A stretch of DNA of 64,000 bases, taken from Neomoorella carbonis. GTDB lineage: Bacteria > Bacillota > DSM-521 > Neomoorellales > Neomoorellaceae. The DNA lies in assembly GCF_045278715.1 (NCBI RefSeq), contig NZ_CP136420.1:1550001-1614000 (forward strand). Reading direction: 5' to 3'. The notes below the pieces were generated by a model, which saw nothing but the letters and a program-made list of their open reading frames with translations, had not been told where the DNA came from and made no database searches. A program made the translations under genes and the position numbers. Positions 8,767 to 16,829 of this stretch are shown here, one piece after another. Positions within the stretch are counted from its first letter, which is position 1. The number at the start of each line of letters is the position of its first letter.

Positions 8767-10017
8767 CTAGTGTGCCCCGGGCTGCCAGGGACGGCCTGTC
8801 ATCCCGGTACGTCGCAATTTAGCTTCGACGCTGATGGTAACAGGCAGTTTTTTAAATTCTTCGCTCCAGCGTCCCTGTAACTGGCGCCACACTTCGGGGT
8901 ACCGGCGGTGGAGGGCGCCGCCGAAGCCGAAAACATCAGTTCCCGCCGTCTTGGCCGCATTGAGGGCGCTGCTGATTTCAGCCGTAATCTGATCCGCCAT
9001 TCGGCTTTCCAGCGATTTAACGGCCTCTTCTTTGGTAAAGTCCTGGCGGCACTGCTCTTCCAGGAGATTGCCTTCCACCCTGACCTTGATCTTTCCCTGG
9101 AGCCGGCCTCCCTGCATATCGACACCGGTCTCGGCCTGGGACGTGATGACATTTACGGATACCAGGTTATTCTCCTGGCAGGGTAACGCCAGCACGGCGC
9201 CTTTCACCCTGTTACGCACCCAGGCCCAGCCGCGGGTTTGTTCTTTATCCAACCACGCCACCAGTTTATCATGGTAAAAAAGGCCGGCGCCGTTGAGGCG
9301 CGCCGTCATTAACGTTTCCGGTTCGCCGGCGCGCCCGGCGGGACTGCCTCCTGCTGCACCACCGGGGCTGAGAATGGGCGGGAATGGCTGGGGATTGAGT
9401 TCCAGCACCGGCAGGACGGTTGTTCCCGCATCACCGGACAAATCGAAAAAAACGTCATTAATGTTGGGTATAAACCCGTAGCCGCTGACCTGGGCCCATT
9501 TATGAAGACCGGCTATTTCTTTACCCAGGTTTTTTTCCAGGCCGCTCTGGGCCCTGACCACCACTTCCCGCGCCGGGCCGCGGGTAAGCAAAACCAGGGT
9601 GGTGCGGCGTATCTCCGGGTTCCGGTCGACAAAATCCAGGACTTCTTTTATGCCGTACCGGGCCATCTCCTCCCCCACCAGGACCGCGGTAGTATGGGCC
9701 AGGTAGGCCCGCCGGGGTAGACCCAGGGCTTTTTCCCGCCCGATGGCCATGAAGGTCTCGTCCCGATCGCTCACTATAAGGGCCTGCCGCTGGGGCAGGG
9801 CTTCCCCGCCCCCTCTTTCTCCCCCGCCGGCGGTGGTGGAGGGCCTGATGAACTCAGATGTCAGGACGCGATGGCCGCCTTCCATGTCAAAGGCCGCGCA
9901 GGAAAGGAAGGCCAACTCATTTATCTCCCGCCGGTCCCAGCAGCCGCCGGCTAAAACCGCCAGCGTGAAAGCGGCCAGGATGGATGTAAAAAGCAGCAAC
10001 CTGGGTCTTTTGCTCAT
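8767..10017 (-). CDS. Spore germination lipoprotein, Ger(x)C family
   Basis: The 416-residue protein is the C subunit of a GerA-type nutrient germinant receptor. It starts with a lipoprotein signal (lipobox LAGGC, Cys near residue 26) followed by WDRREINELAF, the family start. The spore inner membrane anchors it on the outer face. The start codon directly follows the stop of the GerAA-type gene, so the two are co-translated. Sigma-G-dependent expression in the forespore is expected for the family. Confidence 0.9.
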   Translation of the reverse strand: MSKRPRLLLFTSILAAFTLAVLAGGCWDRREINELAFLSCAAFDMEGGHRVLTSEFIRPSTTAGGGERGGGEALPQRQALIVSDRDETFMAIGREKALGLPRRAYLAHTTAVLVGEEMARYGIKEVLDFVDRNPEIRRTTLVLLTRGPAREVVVRAQSGLEKNLGKEIAGLHKWAQVSGYGFIPNINDVFFDLSGDAGTTVLPVLELNPQPFPPILSPGGAAGGSPAGRAGEPETLMTARLNGAGLFYHDKLVAWLDKEQTRGWAWVRNRVKGAVLALPCQENNLVSVNVITSQAETGVDMQGGRLQGKIKVRVEGNLLEEQCRQDFTKEEAVKSLESRMADQITAEISSALNAAKTAGTDVFGFGGALHRRYPEVWRQLQGRWSEEFKKLPVTISVEAKLRRTGMTGRPWQPGAH

Positions 10018-11661
10018 CTAAATCTTTAGCCACCCTTTTCTTTTTTTACCTTTTTTACCGGCATTGCCCCCAAGGTACGTCTCCAGCTCTTCCGTCGGTT
10101 TTCTTTTCCGGGGCGGGGTAGAGGGTTGCAGGCCGGGCTTGAGGCGCCGCAAATCGCGCCGGCCGGGAAGTACTGGCCGCCTGTGCATGGCCCACCAGGG
10201 CGCCCGCCCTACCAGGTCTTTCTGCCCTTCCCAGATAAAGGGTGCCAGGGGGCTTAGATAGGGCTCGCCGAAATTTCTCAGGCTCACCAGGTGAATCAAG
10301 ATTATCAGCAGGCCGGTAAAAATACCCAGCAAGCCCAAGATACCGGCCAGGAAGATCATCGGCAGGCGGAGCATGCGTACGGCCTGGCTCAAGCCGAAAG
10401 TAGGTATGGTAAAGGAAGCGATAGCCGTAGCTGAAATTACAATGACCATCGCCGCCGACATCAGCCCCGCCCGGACGGCCGCTTCACCGATAACCAGGGC
10501 GCCGACGATGCTGATGGCCGTGCCAATGGCCCGGGGAAGCCTGATGCCGGCCTCGATGAGAATTTCAAAAAGCACCTGCATGATTAAAGCTTCAACAACG
10601 GCCGGGTAGGGCACCAGTTCGCGCTGGGCGGCAATGGATATCGCCAGAGGTGTGGGAATCATTTCCTGGTGGAAGGAGGTCATGGCTACATAGAGGGCCG
10701 GCAGCAGCAGGGCGATAAACAGGCCGAAAAAGCGGAACAGGCGGATTCCTATGCTCAAAGGCCAGCGTTCATAATAATCGTCCGGGGCGTGCAGCTGGGA
10801 CACCAGGCTGCCGGGGAGGACCAAGGCGAAGGGCGTTCCATCAGTTAAAATACCTATTCTGCCTTCTAATAAATCGGCAACCAACTTATCCGGCCTTTCC
10901 GTGCGGTTAAGCTGGGGTATGGGAGAAAACGGGGCGTCTTCAATAAGTTCCTCTATGTAGCCGCTCTCCAGGACGCCGTCAATGTCGATCTGCTGCAACC
11001 GGCGCCGGAGTTCCTCGAGGACGCCGGGCAACGCTAATCCTTCCAGGTAGCAAATGGCAACTTTTGTGTGAGTACGCCGGCCCAAGTTTATAGTTTCAAA
11101 ACGGAGCTCAGGGGCGCGCAGCCGTCGCCTGATAAGGGAAATGTTAGTCGGCAAGTTTTCTGAAAAGCCCTCGCGGGGACCGCGGATGGAAACCTCGTTG
11201 ACAGGTTCTTCTACCGGCCTTTTTTCCCAGCCTTCGATGCTCAGCAACAGGCAACGGCTGCAACCGTTTATCATTAAAGCCGCCTTGCCGTCCAGCATGC
11301 CGTTGATTACCTTTACCCATAATCGCTCTTCCTGGAGATCGCCGATGGTCAACCTGGCACGTAGCAGCCGGTTGAATCTGGCTTCGTCCTCCGGCAGGGG
11401 GCTTGTCTGCAGGGCCATCAGTGAACGCAGGATATCCCGCTGAACCACATCCCGGTCGATCAGGGTTTCCAGGTAAGCCAGCGCCAGTTTTTTACCCGGC
11501 AATTCTATCTCCCTGATGACAAGGTCCTCACTCCGGCCGAAGGTTTTTTTAAGGTATTTAATGTTAGCTTCAAGCCTGGTAGTTATCGGCAGGGCGTGTT
11601 CGCTTGAAGTTTGCTTGCCTGGGGTGGCATGGCGCCATAAACGGTGCCATATCCAGAGCAA
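10018..11661 (-). CDS. Spore germination protein, GerAA family
   Basis: This is the A subunit of a germinant receptor, about 547 residues. A cytoplasmic N-terminal domain (about 1-290) is followed by a membrane domain containing the strongly conserved RLFRFFGLFIALLLPALYVA segment region and PRAIGTAISIVGALVIG. The C-terminus is a Lys/Arg-rich tail longer than in Bacillus GerAA (about 480 residues). The frame opens at GTG 11670, but an AAGGTG site fits the TTG at 11661 better. It pairs with the downstream Ger(x)C gene; the permease subunit is encoded divergently. Confidence 0.9.
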   Translation of the reverse strand: MLWIWHRLWRHATPGKQTSSEHALPITTRLEANIKYLKKTFGRSEDLVIREIELPGKKLALAYLETLIDRDVVQRDILRSLMALQTSPLPEDEARFNRLLRARLTIGDLQEERLWVKVINGMLDGKAALMINGCSRCLLLSIEGWEKRPVEEPVNEVSIRGPREGFSENLPTNISLIRRRLRAPELRFETINLGRRTHTKVAICYLEGLALPGVLEELRRRLQQIDIDGVLESGYIEELIEDAPFSPIPQLNRTERPDKLVADLLEGRIGILTDGTPFALVLPGSLVSQLHAPDDYYERWPLSIGIRLFRFFGLFIALLLPALYVAMTSFHQEMIPTPLAISIAAQRELVPYPAVVEALIMQVLFEILIEAGIRLPRAIGTAISIVGALVIGEAAVRAGLMSAAMVIVISATAIASFTIPTFGLSQAVRMLRLPMIFLAGILGLLGIFTGLLIILIHLVSLRNFGEPYLSPLAPFIWEGQKDLVGRAPWWAMHRRPVLPGRRDLRRLKPGLQPSTPPRKRKPTEELETYLGGNAGKKGKKRKGWLKI

Positions 11662-11812
11662 AGCCAACACCTTCTCTAGCCAAAATTGTGGAACTTGATG
11701 GAACTAGTATGAAACCCGGTATGGCTTTATATACCAAGAGCAGTTGTATATTATCCCTCTAAGTGGAAATATTAGTTAGGAAATACTGGCTGGTCACCAG
11801 GAGGGAGTAACC

Positions 11813-12904
11813 GTGGGCGAAAAAGGTAGGATATCTCTCTGGCAATTTTTTATGCTGGTTACCGGGTTCCTTATTGGTACCTCTACCCTGATCATCCCTG
11901 TCGGACCGGCCAAACAAGACGCCTGGATATCTTACCTGTTAGCGGGGACCATGGGTCTGGGAGCGGCCTACTTCTATACCGCTCTGGCCCGGCGTTTCCC
12001 GCGGGAAATACCGGTGCAGTATGCTACGCGCGTCCTGGGACGGTGGCTGGGGACATGCTGCAATCTTATTTTTCTCTGGTACGCCCTGCACCTGGCGGCC
12101 CTGGTGCTGCGCAACGTCGTTGAATTATATAAGCTGGTGATCTTACCCCAAACACCGATGGTGGTAGTCGCCGGGATTTTTGCCGGCCTGGCCGCCTACG
12201 CCATTCGCCTCGGGATAGAAATCCCGGCGCGTTTGAGCGAGCTCTTAATTCCTTTTGCTATTGCCGCCATTTTACTTCTCACCGCCCTGGCTGTATTTGT
12301 CCCGGGACTGGTTCACTGGGAAGCTCTCCTCCCGGTGATGGAAAAGGGACCGCTGCCAGTCCTGCGCGGTGTTACCCCGGCCTTTGTCTTTCCCTTCGGG
12401 GAAAGCGTTTTCTTTTTAGTTATTTTACCTTTTTTAACCGAACCAGGTAAAAGTTTTGGTCCATTCGCCGGGGCCGTTGTCACGGCAACATTGCTTACCG
12501 CGCTGGTACTGGTGCGGAACATCATCGTCCTGGGCGCTTCCGAAGCGGCACGAATGAATTTTCCCAGCCTTATCGCCATCCAGATGATTAATATCGGCGA
12601 CTTCTTGCAACGGATGGAACCGGTCATCATCTTCGTCTGGAGCTTTACCATTTTATTGAAGCTCACGATTGTTTATTATGTCTTTACCCTGGGTACAGCC
12701 CAGCTTTTTGGCCTTAAGGATTACCGCTCCCTGGTGCTGCCGGCAGGCCTGCTGCTCACCTTTTTATCCATGAGCCTTTATGAAAATTTTGCCCAGATGT
12801 TGATCTTTGCCGGTCGCGCTTTCCCCTTTTATTTCCTCCCAGCTTACCTCCTATATCCCGCCTTACTGCTCATGGTAGCTAAAATACGTAACATGAAAGG
12901 ATGA
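11813..12904 (+). CDS. Spore germination permease, GerAB family
   Basis: The 363-residue protein has about ten membrane helices and belongs to the GerAB/spore-permease branch of the APC superfamily, which binds the germinant in Bacillus GerA. The N-terminus ISLWQFFMLVTGFLIGTS is typical. The start is GTG behind CAGGAGGG. It is transcribed away from the GerAA and GerC genes, whereas most clusters have all three in one operon. It is likely the B subunit of the same receptor. Confidence 0.88.
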   Translation: MGEKGRISLWQFFMLVTGFLIGTSTLIIPVGPAKQDAWISYLLAGTMGLGAAYFYTALARRFPREIPVQYATRVLGRWLGTCCNLIFLWYALHLAALVLRNVVELYKLVILPQTPMVVVAGIFAGLAAYAIRLGIEIPARLSELLIPFAIAAILLLTALAVFVPGLVHWEALLPVMEKGPLPVLRGVTPAFVFPFGESVFFLVILPFLTEPGKSFGPFAGAVVTATLLTALVLVRNIIVLGASEAARMNFPSLIAIQMINIGDFLQRMEPVIIFVWSFTILLKLTIVYYVFTLGTAQLFGLKDYRSLVLPAGLLLTFLSMSLYENFAQMLIFAGRAFPFYFLPAYLLYPALLLMVAKIRNMKG

Positions 12905-12968
12905 GACCACGGCAAACACATACATAATTCCCTGCCGGTACCGGCACAATATGGCGGAGGTGATTAAA

Positions 12969-13211
12969 ATGAGCCCCAAAAAGGATAATGACCGGTTGCG
13001 GACGGAAAGACAGCTTGACAAATTAAAGTGGGAAACAGCCAAAGAATTAGGATTGGATGATGATCTGGCCAACGCCGGGGAAGAATTGACCACCCGGGAA
13101 GCCGGAAAAATCGGCGGCAATATGGTGCGCAAACTGGTCAAGGCCGGGGAAAAGGCCCTGGCGGTGGAAGGCGATCGCAAAACCCGCTTAAACCTGCAGG
13201 ATGAGTTGTAG
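12969..13211 (+). CDS. Small acid-soluble spore protein, alpha/beta type
   Basis: This 80-residue protein would coat and protect DNA in the dormant spore. The family core is clear: KWETAKELGL around the GPR protease site, then AGEELTTREAGKIGGNMVRKLV. The N-terminus is longer and more charged than in Bacillus SspA/B. The GGAGGTGATT site fixes the ATG at 12969. In the GPR site Thr replaces the usual Ile or Phe. It follows the germination permease gene by 64 bases and may have its own forespore promoter. Confidence 0.92.
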   Translation: MSPKKDNDRLRTERQLDKLKWETAKELGLDDDLANAGEELTTREAGKIGGNMVRKLVKAGEKALAVEGDRKTRLNLQDEL

Positions 13212-13235
13212 CCGGTCACCAGCCGGCTTCTTTTT
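13210..13235 (+). terminator. Terminator after SASP gene
   Basis: AGCCGG and CCGGCT pair around a short loop beginning within the stop codon and are followed by TCTTTTTGG. Confidence 0.7.
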
Positions 13236-13344
13236 GGTGTTGTGGGGCGGCAGGATTAGTTATAACATGACTTTTAGGACGGTCAAAAAACTATGCCTCC
13301 CGGCATAAAGTTTAGAAGGTACCAAACTTCCGGGAGGGATAGCT

Positions 13345-13818
13345 ATGCTGACGGAAAGCATGGAAGATTACCTGGAGATGATCTACAGGTTAATCCAGGA
13401 AAAAGGTTATGTCCGGGCAGTTGACCTGGCTGAAGCCCTGAACGTACAACCCTCATCCGTGACCAGGATGATCCAGAAGCTCCATGAAGAGGGTTGTATC
13501 CAGTATGAAAAATATCGGCACATCGCCCTCACCGATAAAGGGAAGAGGCTGGGGTATTTCCTCGTCTGGCGCGATGCCGTCCTTAAAGAGTTTTTAACCC
13601 TCCTCAACGCCCGGGTAGGGGTTGAAGAACAGGTTGAAGGCATCGAGCATTACATCACGCCTCCTACCATGTGCCTGTTTCGCAACCTGGTTCTCTATTT
13701 TCGTGCCCATCCAGAATGCCTGGAAGATGTCCAGGCCATGAGCAGGTTAAACAAGTACCCGGAAGGAGAAAAGCTGGAGGACCTCAGGGCCTGGCTGTTC
13801 CGCCACAGCAGCGACTAG
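13345..13818 (+). CDS. mntR: MntR/DtxR-family metal-dependent repressor
   Basis: The product (157 residues) has an N-terminal winged helix (SSVTRMIQKLHEEG) and a dimerisation/metal domain of the MntR type, without the SH3 domain of DtxR. Aligned to Bacillus MntR, the metal ligands Asp8, Glu11 and the E-x2-E-H block (VEGIEH) are kept, but the His77 position is Asp (LVWRD). It ends 12 bases from the convergent feoB permease gene, so iron as well as manganese is a possible effector. The start follows CGGGAGGGAT. Confidence 0.85.
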   Translation: MLTESMEDYLEMIYRLIQEKGYVRAVDLAEALNVQPSSVTRMIQKLHEEGCIQYEKYRHIALTDKGKRLGYFLVWRDAVLKEFLTLLNARVGVEEQVEGIEHYITPPTMCLFRNLVLYFRAHPECLEDVQAMSRLNKYPEGEKLEDLRAWLFRHSSD

Positions 13819-13830
13819 GAAAAGGTATTT

Positions 13831-15225
13831 TCAAAACACGGCTCCCGATAGATTTGCCAGCAGCTTTACCAAGAAGCAGGCAGCAAGGCCCAGGACCGTT
13901 GGGATTACAGCCGCCAGGAGGGGCCACTTCAAGCTTTGCGTTTCTTTATAAATGGTTAGCAGGGTGGTACCACAGGGCCAGTGCATAAGGGAAAACAGCA
14001 TAAAATTAAGGGCGGTAATCCAGTTCCAACCGTGTCGCACCAGGATTTCTCCCAGCGCAGCCAGGCTATCCACCTCTGTGAGCATGCCTGTTGAGAGGTA
14101 ACTCATCAACAGGATGGGAATGACGATTTCATTGGCCGGCAGGCCCAGGAGGAAGGCCAGGAGGATGTACCCATCCAGGCCCACAGCTTTACCTAAAGGC
14201 TGCAGCCAGCCGGCAAGATGGTCGATAATGCTTAAATTACCCAGGTGGACATTGGCCAGCACCCAGGTAAAGGCACCGGCCGGAGCGGCCACCAGGACAG
14301 CCCTGGTCAGTACATAGAGGGTTCGATCCAGGACGGAACGGGTGATTACCTTTAGCACCTGGGGCGGCCGGTAGGGGGGCAATTCCAGGGTAAAGGACGA
14401 GGGTACACCTTTCAGAATGGTACGAGAGAGCAACAAAGAAGTAAAAAACATCAGGACAACGCCTAGCAAGACAATCCCGGCGACGGTGAGGGCTGCCAGT
14501 ACTGCCCCGGACGCCGTGGTGAGGAAACCGCCCATAAAGATACCGGCCAGGGTAATTAGCGTGGGAAAACGGCCGTTACAGGGGGAAAAATTATTGGTCA
14601 GGATGGCAAGCAGCCGTTCCCGGGGGGAATCGATGATACGACAACCAACGACGCCGGCAGCATTACAGCCGAAGCCCATACACAGAGTTAAAGCCTGCTT
14701 GCCGTGAGCACCGACCTTTTTAAAGAAATTATCCAGGTTAAAAGCAATGCGCGGGAGATAACCCAGGTCCTCAAGCAAGGTAAACAGAGGGAAGAAGATG
14801 GCCATAGGCGGCAGCATAACGGCAACTACCCAGGCCAGGGTACGGTACATGCCCAGGACTACAATGCCATATAACCATTCAGGGGCACCCAGGCGGTGGA
14901 ATAAACCGGTGAGTGCCTCCTGGAAAGCAAAGAATAAGCCGGCCAGAAGCGTGGAGGGGTAATTGGCACCCTTTAAGGTCAGCCAGAAAACAACGGCCAG
15001 CAAAGCCAGCATGATGGGGTATCCCCAGAGCCGCGAAGTTAAAATGGCATCCAGCTGCCAGTCAAGATCCCGCTGCGGCGCAGGTGCCTCCTTTACGGCC
15101 CGGGAAACAATGGCTTCCGCCCGGGCGTAAAGGGCCGTCACAATCCGGTCGCGGTAAGACGCCGCCAGATCACCGGCCAGGCGCCGGGCCGCATCAAAAG
15201 CCAGGTCGGTTTTCTGGCCAGACAT
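13831..15225 (-). CDS. feoB: FeoB permease half (split ferrous iron transporter)
   Basis: This 464-residue protein is the membrane half of FeoB and contains the Gate segments MAIFFPLFTLLEDLGYLPRI and GFGCNAAGVVGCRI. It has about eight helices and lacks the GTPase domain, which is encoded by the gene just upstream; the two overlap as TAATG. Together they total 729 residues, close to a normal one-piece FeoB of about 770. The clean overlap and intact ends suggest a genuine two-gene FeoB rather than a frameshift. It would take up Fe2+ across the cell membrane. Confidence 0.88.
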   Translation of the reverse strand: MSGQKTDLAFDAARRLAGDLAASYRDRIVTALYARAEAIVSRAVKEAPAPQRDLDWQLDAILTSRLWGYPIMLALLAVVFWLTLKGANYPSTLLAGLFFAFQEALTGLFHRLGAPEWLYGIVVLGMYRTLAWVVAVMLPPMAIFFPLFTLLEDLGYLPRIAFNLDNFFKKVGAHGKQALTLCMGFGCNAAGVVGCRIIDSPRERLLAILTNNFSPCNGRFPTLITLAGIFMGGFLTTASGAVLAALTVAGIVLLGVVLMFFTSLLLSRTILKGVPSSFTLELPPYRPPQVLKVITRSVLDRTLYVLTRAVLVAAPAGAFTWVLANVHLGNLSIIDHLAGWLQPLGKAVGLDGYILLAFLLGLPANEIVIPILLMSYLSTGMLTEVDSLAALGEILVRHGWNWITALNFMLFSLMHWPCGTTLLTIYKETQSLKWPLLAAVIPTVLGLAACFLVKLLANLSGAVF

Positions 15226-16022
15226 TATGCCAGCACCTCTTTTAAATGCAACTTTGTACCGGGCCCAGATAAGTCCGTACCTAAAAACTGCTGTATTCCC
15301 TCTATAAGGGCGGCGTCGCCTTCCAGCAGACGCAGGGCCACCCAGCGGGCATTGAGCCGGCCCCTTAAAAGGGGCTGCAATTGTCTTGCCAGACGGCCGG
15401 CAGCCGCTTCAATATCGGCATCATAAATTATGGGAGTGGGAACCGGGCGAAGCGTGCCTGTAGCCACGGCAGCGATAACATCTTTCAACCTGGCCAGCCC
15501 CTCCCCCCTTCTGGCTGCCGTTGGTACCACCGGTACTCCCAGTTCGCTAGCCAGAAGGGGCACATCAATAGCTATTTTTTTCCGCCGGGCTTCGTCCATG
15601 AGATTCAAGCAAACCACCACTGCGTTCGTTGTTTCCGTTATCTGGAGGACCAGGTTGAGATGGCGTTCCAGGGAGGTGGCATCGACCACCACCACCGTGA
15701 CATCGGGCCTGCCGAAGCAAATAAAATCCCGGGCCACCTGTTCTTCTACGGAATTGGCCAGTAAGGAGTACGTTCCGGGTAGGTCCACCAGGGTAAAGTT
15801 ATGCCCCTGGTGGGTAAATTTACCCCGGGCCTGTAAAACCGTTTTCCCCGGCCAGTTGCCGGTGTGCTGTTTTAAGCCGGTTAGAGCATTAAAAACCGTA
15901 CTCTTGCCGGCATTGGGATTCCCAGCCAGCGCAACAACATAGTCATTACTGCCGGTCGGGAGAAAGTTTTCTTGTAAAGTAGAAAATCCACTCGCCTGTT
16001 TTGTGAGCCCCATTTTTGCCAC
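15225..16022 (-). CDS. feoB: FeoB GTPase half (split ferrous iron transporter)
   Basis: This 265-residue soluble protein is the N-terminal G domain of FeoB plus its helical regulatory domain. Nucleotide motifs are present: GNPNAGKST (G1), NWPGKTV (G2), DLPGTYSL (G3) and NLMD (G4). The C-terminus ends where one-piece FeoB would enter the membrane. Its stop overlaps the permease start, giving tight translational coupling. It sits 8 bases after feoA, so feoA, G domain and permease form one iron-uptake operon. Confidence 0.88.
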   Translation of the reverse strand: MAKMGLTKQASGFSTLQENFLPTGSNDYVVALAGNPNAGKSTVFNALTGLKQHTGNWPGKTVLQARGKFTHQGHNFTLVDLPGTYSLLANSVEEQVARDFICFGRPDVTVVVVDATSLERHLNLVLQITETTNAVVVCLNLMDEARRKKIAIDVPLLASELGVPVVPTAARRGEGLARLKDVIAAVATGTLRPVPTPIIYDADIEAAAGRLARQLQPLLRGRLNARWVALRLLEGDAALIEGIQQFLGTDLSGPGTKLHLKEVLA

Positions 16023-16030
16023 TCTCCTTT

Positions 16031-16267
16031 TTATACCGGCCGCACCAAAACCTGCTGGCCTTCTTCCCGCCGCAGGGCAATGGTAGCCCCGCGGATAAAA
16101 AAGGCTGTAGGATCACCGCTGGGACTGCGGCGTAAAGCTACCACCCTGGTACCCGGTACCAGCCCGAGGTCCATGAGGCGGCGCCGGGTCAGGCCCCGTG
16201 CCTGTAAGGAAACTACTTCCCCGGCACTACCCGGCCTGAGGTTGCTGAGGCTGGTAACTGCACTCAT
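16031..16267 (-). CDS. feoA: Ferrous iron transport protein FeoA
   Basis: This 78-residue protein has the SH3-like FeoA fold, with the family sequence LTRRRLMDLGLVPGTRV in the middle. The frame stays open upstream, but a GAGGGGAG site sets the ATG at 16267. It is the first gene of the feoA-feoB operon, and FeoA is thought to modulate the FeoB channel. Confidence 0.9.
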   Translation of the reverse strand: MSAVTSLSNLRPGSAGEVVSLQARGLTRRRLMDLGLVPGTRVVALRRSPSGDPTAFFIRGATIALRREEGQQVLVRPV

Positions 16268-16486
16268 TGGCACTCCCCTCTTTTTTACCCGATATCTGTT
16301 CGCCCGGCTTACCTGCCGGGAATGCCCTATTGCCCGAAGCCCACATTTTTGCTTGCCACGCAATCCCTTGCCAGCCGGCAACTTTCTGATATCAGGCTAT
16401 GCCGCCCGCGGGGCCGGTGTTACCCCTTTAAACCGGGAAGGAAAAATTTTTACTTCGAAAGGGTTATAGCCATCCCAGGATGGCTT

Positions 16487-16516
16487 AAATAAAAAGGCCC
16501 TGAGATTAACTCAGGA
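16487..16516 (-). terminator. Terminator after the DUF3343 gene
   Basis: On the minus strand CCTGAG-TTAAT-CTCAGG is followed by GCCTTTTTATTT, closing the cysteine-desulfurase/DUF3343 operon. An extra AGCCATC/GATGGCT hairpin lies just beyond it (16468-16485). Confidence 0.75.
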
Positions 16517-16541
16517 CCACTTTCCTGAAAAATAAACGTTA

Positions 16542-16829
16542 CTATTCATTTTCTGCTTTATATTCCTCAACTGCCTCTATTACCAGGATACGACCGTGGT
16601 CTTTAAGCGCCTTCACCTTTTTATCCAGCCTAACGCCTGCTGCCTGGAGAAGGTCCAGGGCGTGTGCACTTATTCCCGGCTCCAGCTCCAGGGCTAATCC
16701 GCACAAGGAACTCAGCTCCCTGGGCATGGGTATGAGCCGCCCTTGAAGCCCGGCCCCCTGGACAATTTTTTCCGCCTTGAGGGCATAATAGGTGGAAGGA
16801 AAGGTTAACAATACCAGCACATCAGGCAT
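16542..16829 (-). CDS. DUF3343 protein, putative Se/S carrier
   Basis: This is a 95-residue soluble protein of the DUF3343 family (FPSTYYALKAEKIV near the N-terminus, CGLALELEPG mid-protein). The family is annotated as a putative selenium or sulfur carrier because it occurs next to SelD- or desulfurase-like genes. Here its start overlaps the end of a cysteine-desulfurase-like gene by 8 bases, which fits delivery or acceptance of S/Se. The single Cys (SSLCGLAL) is the candidate carrier residue. The chemistry is inference. Confidence 0.8.
   Translation of the reverse strand: MPDVLVLLTFPSTYYALKAEKIVQGAGLQGRLIPMPRELSSLCGLALELEPGISAHALDLLQAAGVRLDKKVKALKDHGRILVIEAVEEYKAENE

Noticed and set aside
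16268..16486. feoA leader as a possible metal riboswitch
   Set aside because: The leader has GC-rich stems (CCCGGC/GCCGGG), but I could not match the conserved core of the NiCo or any other known class.
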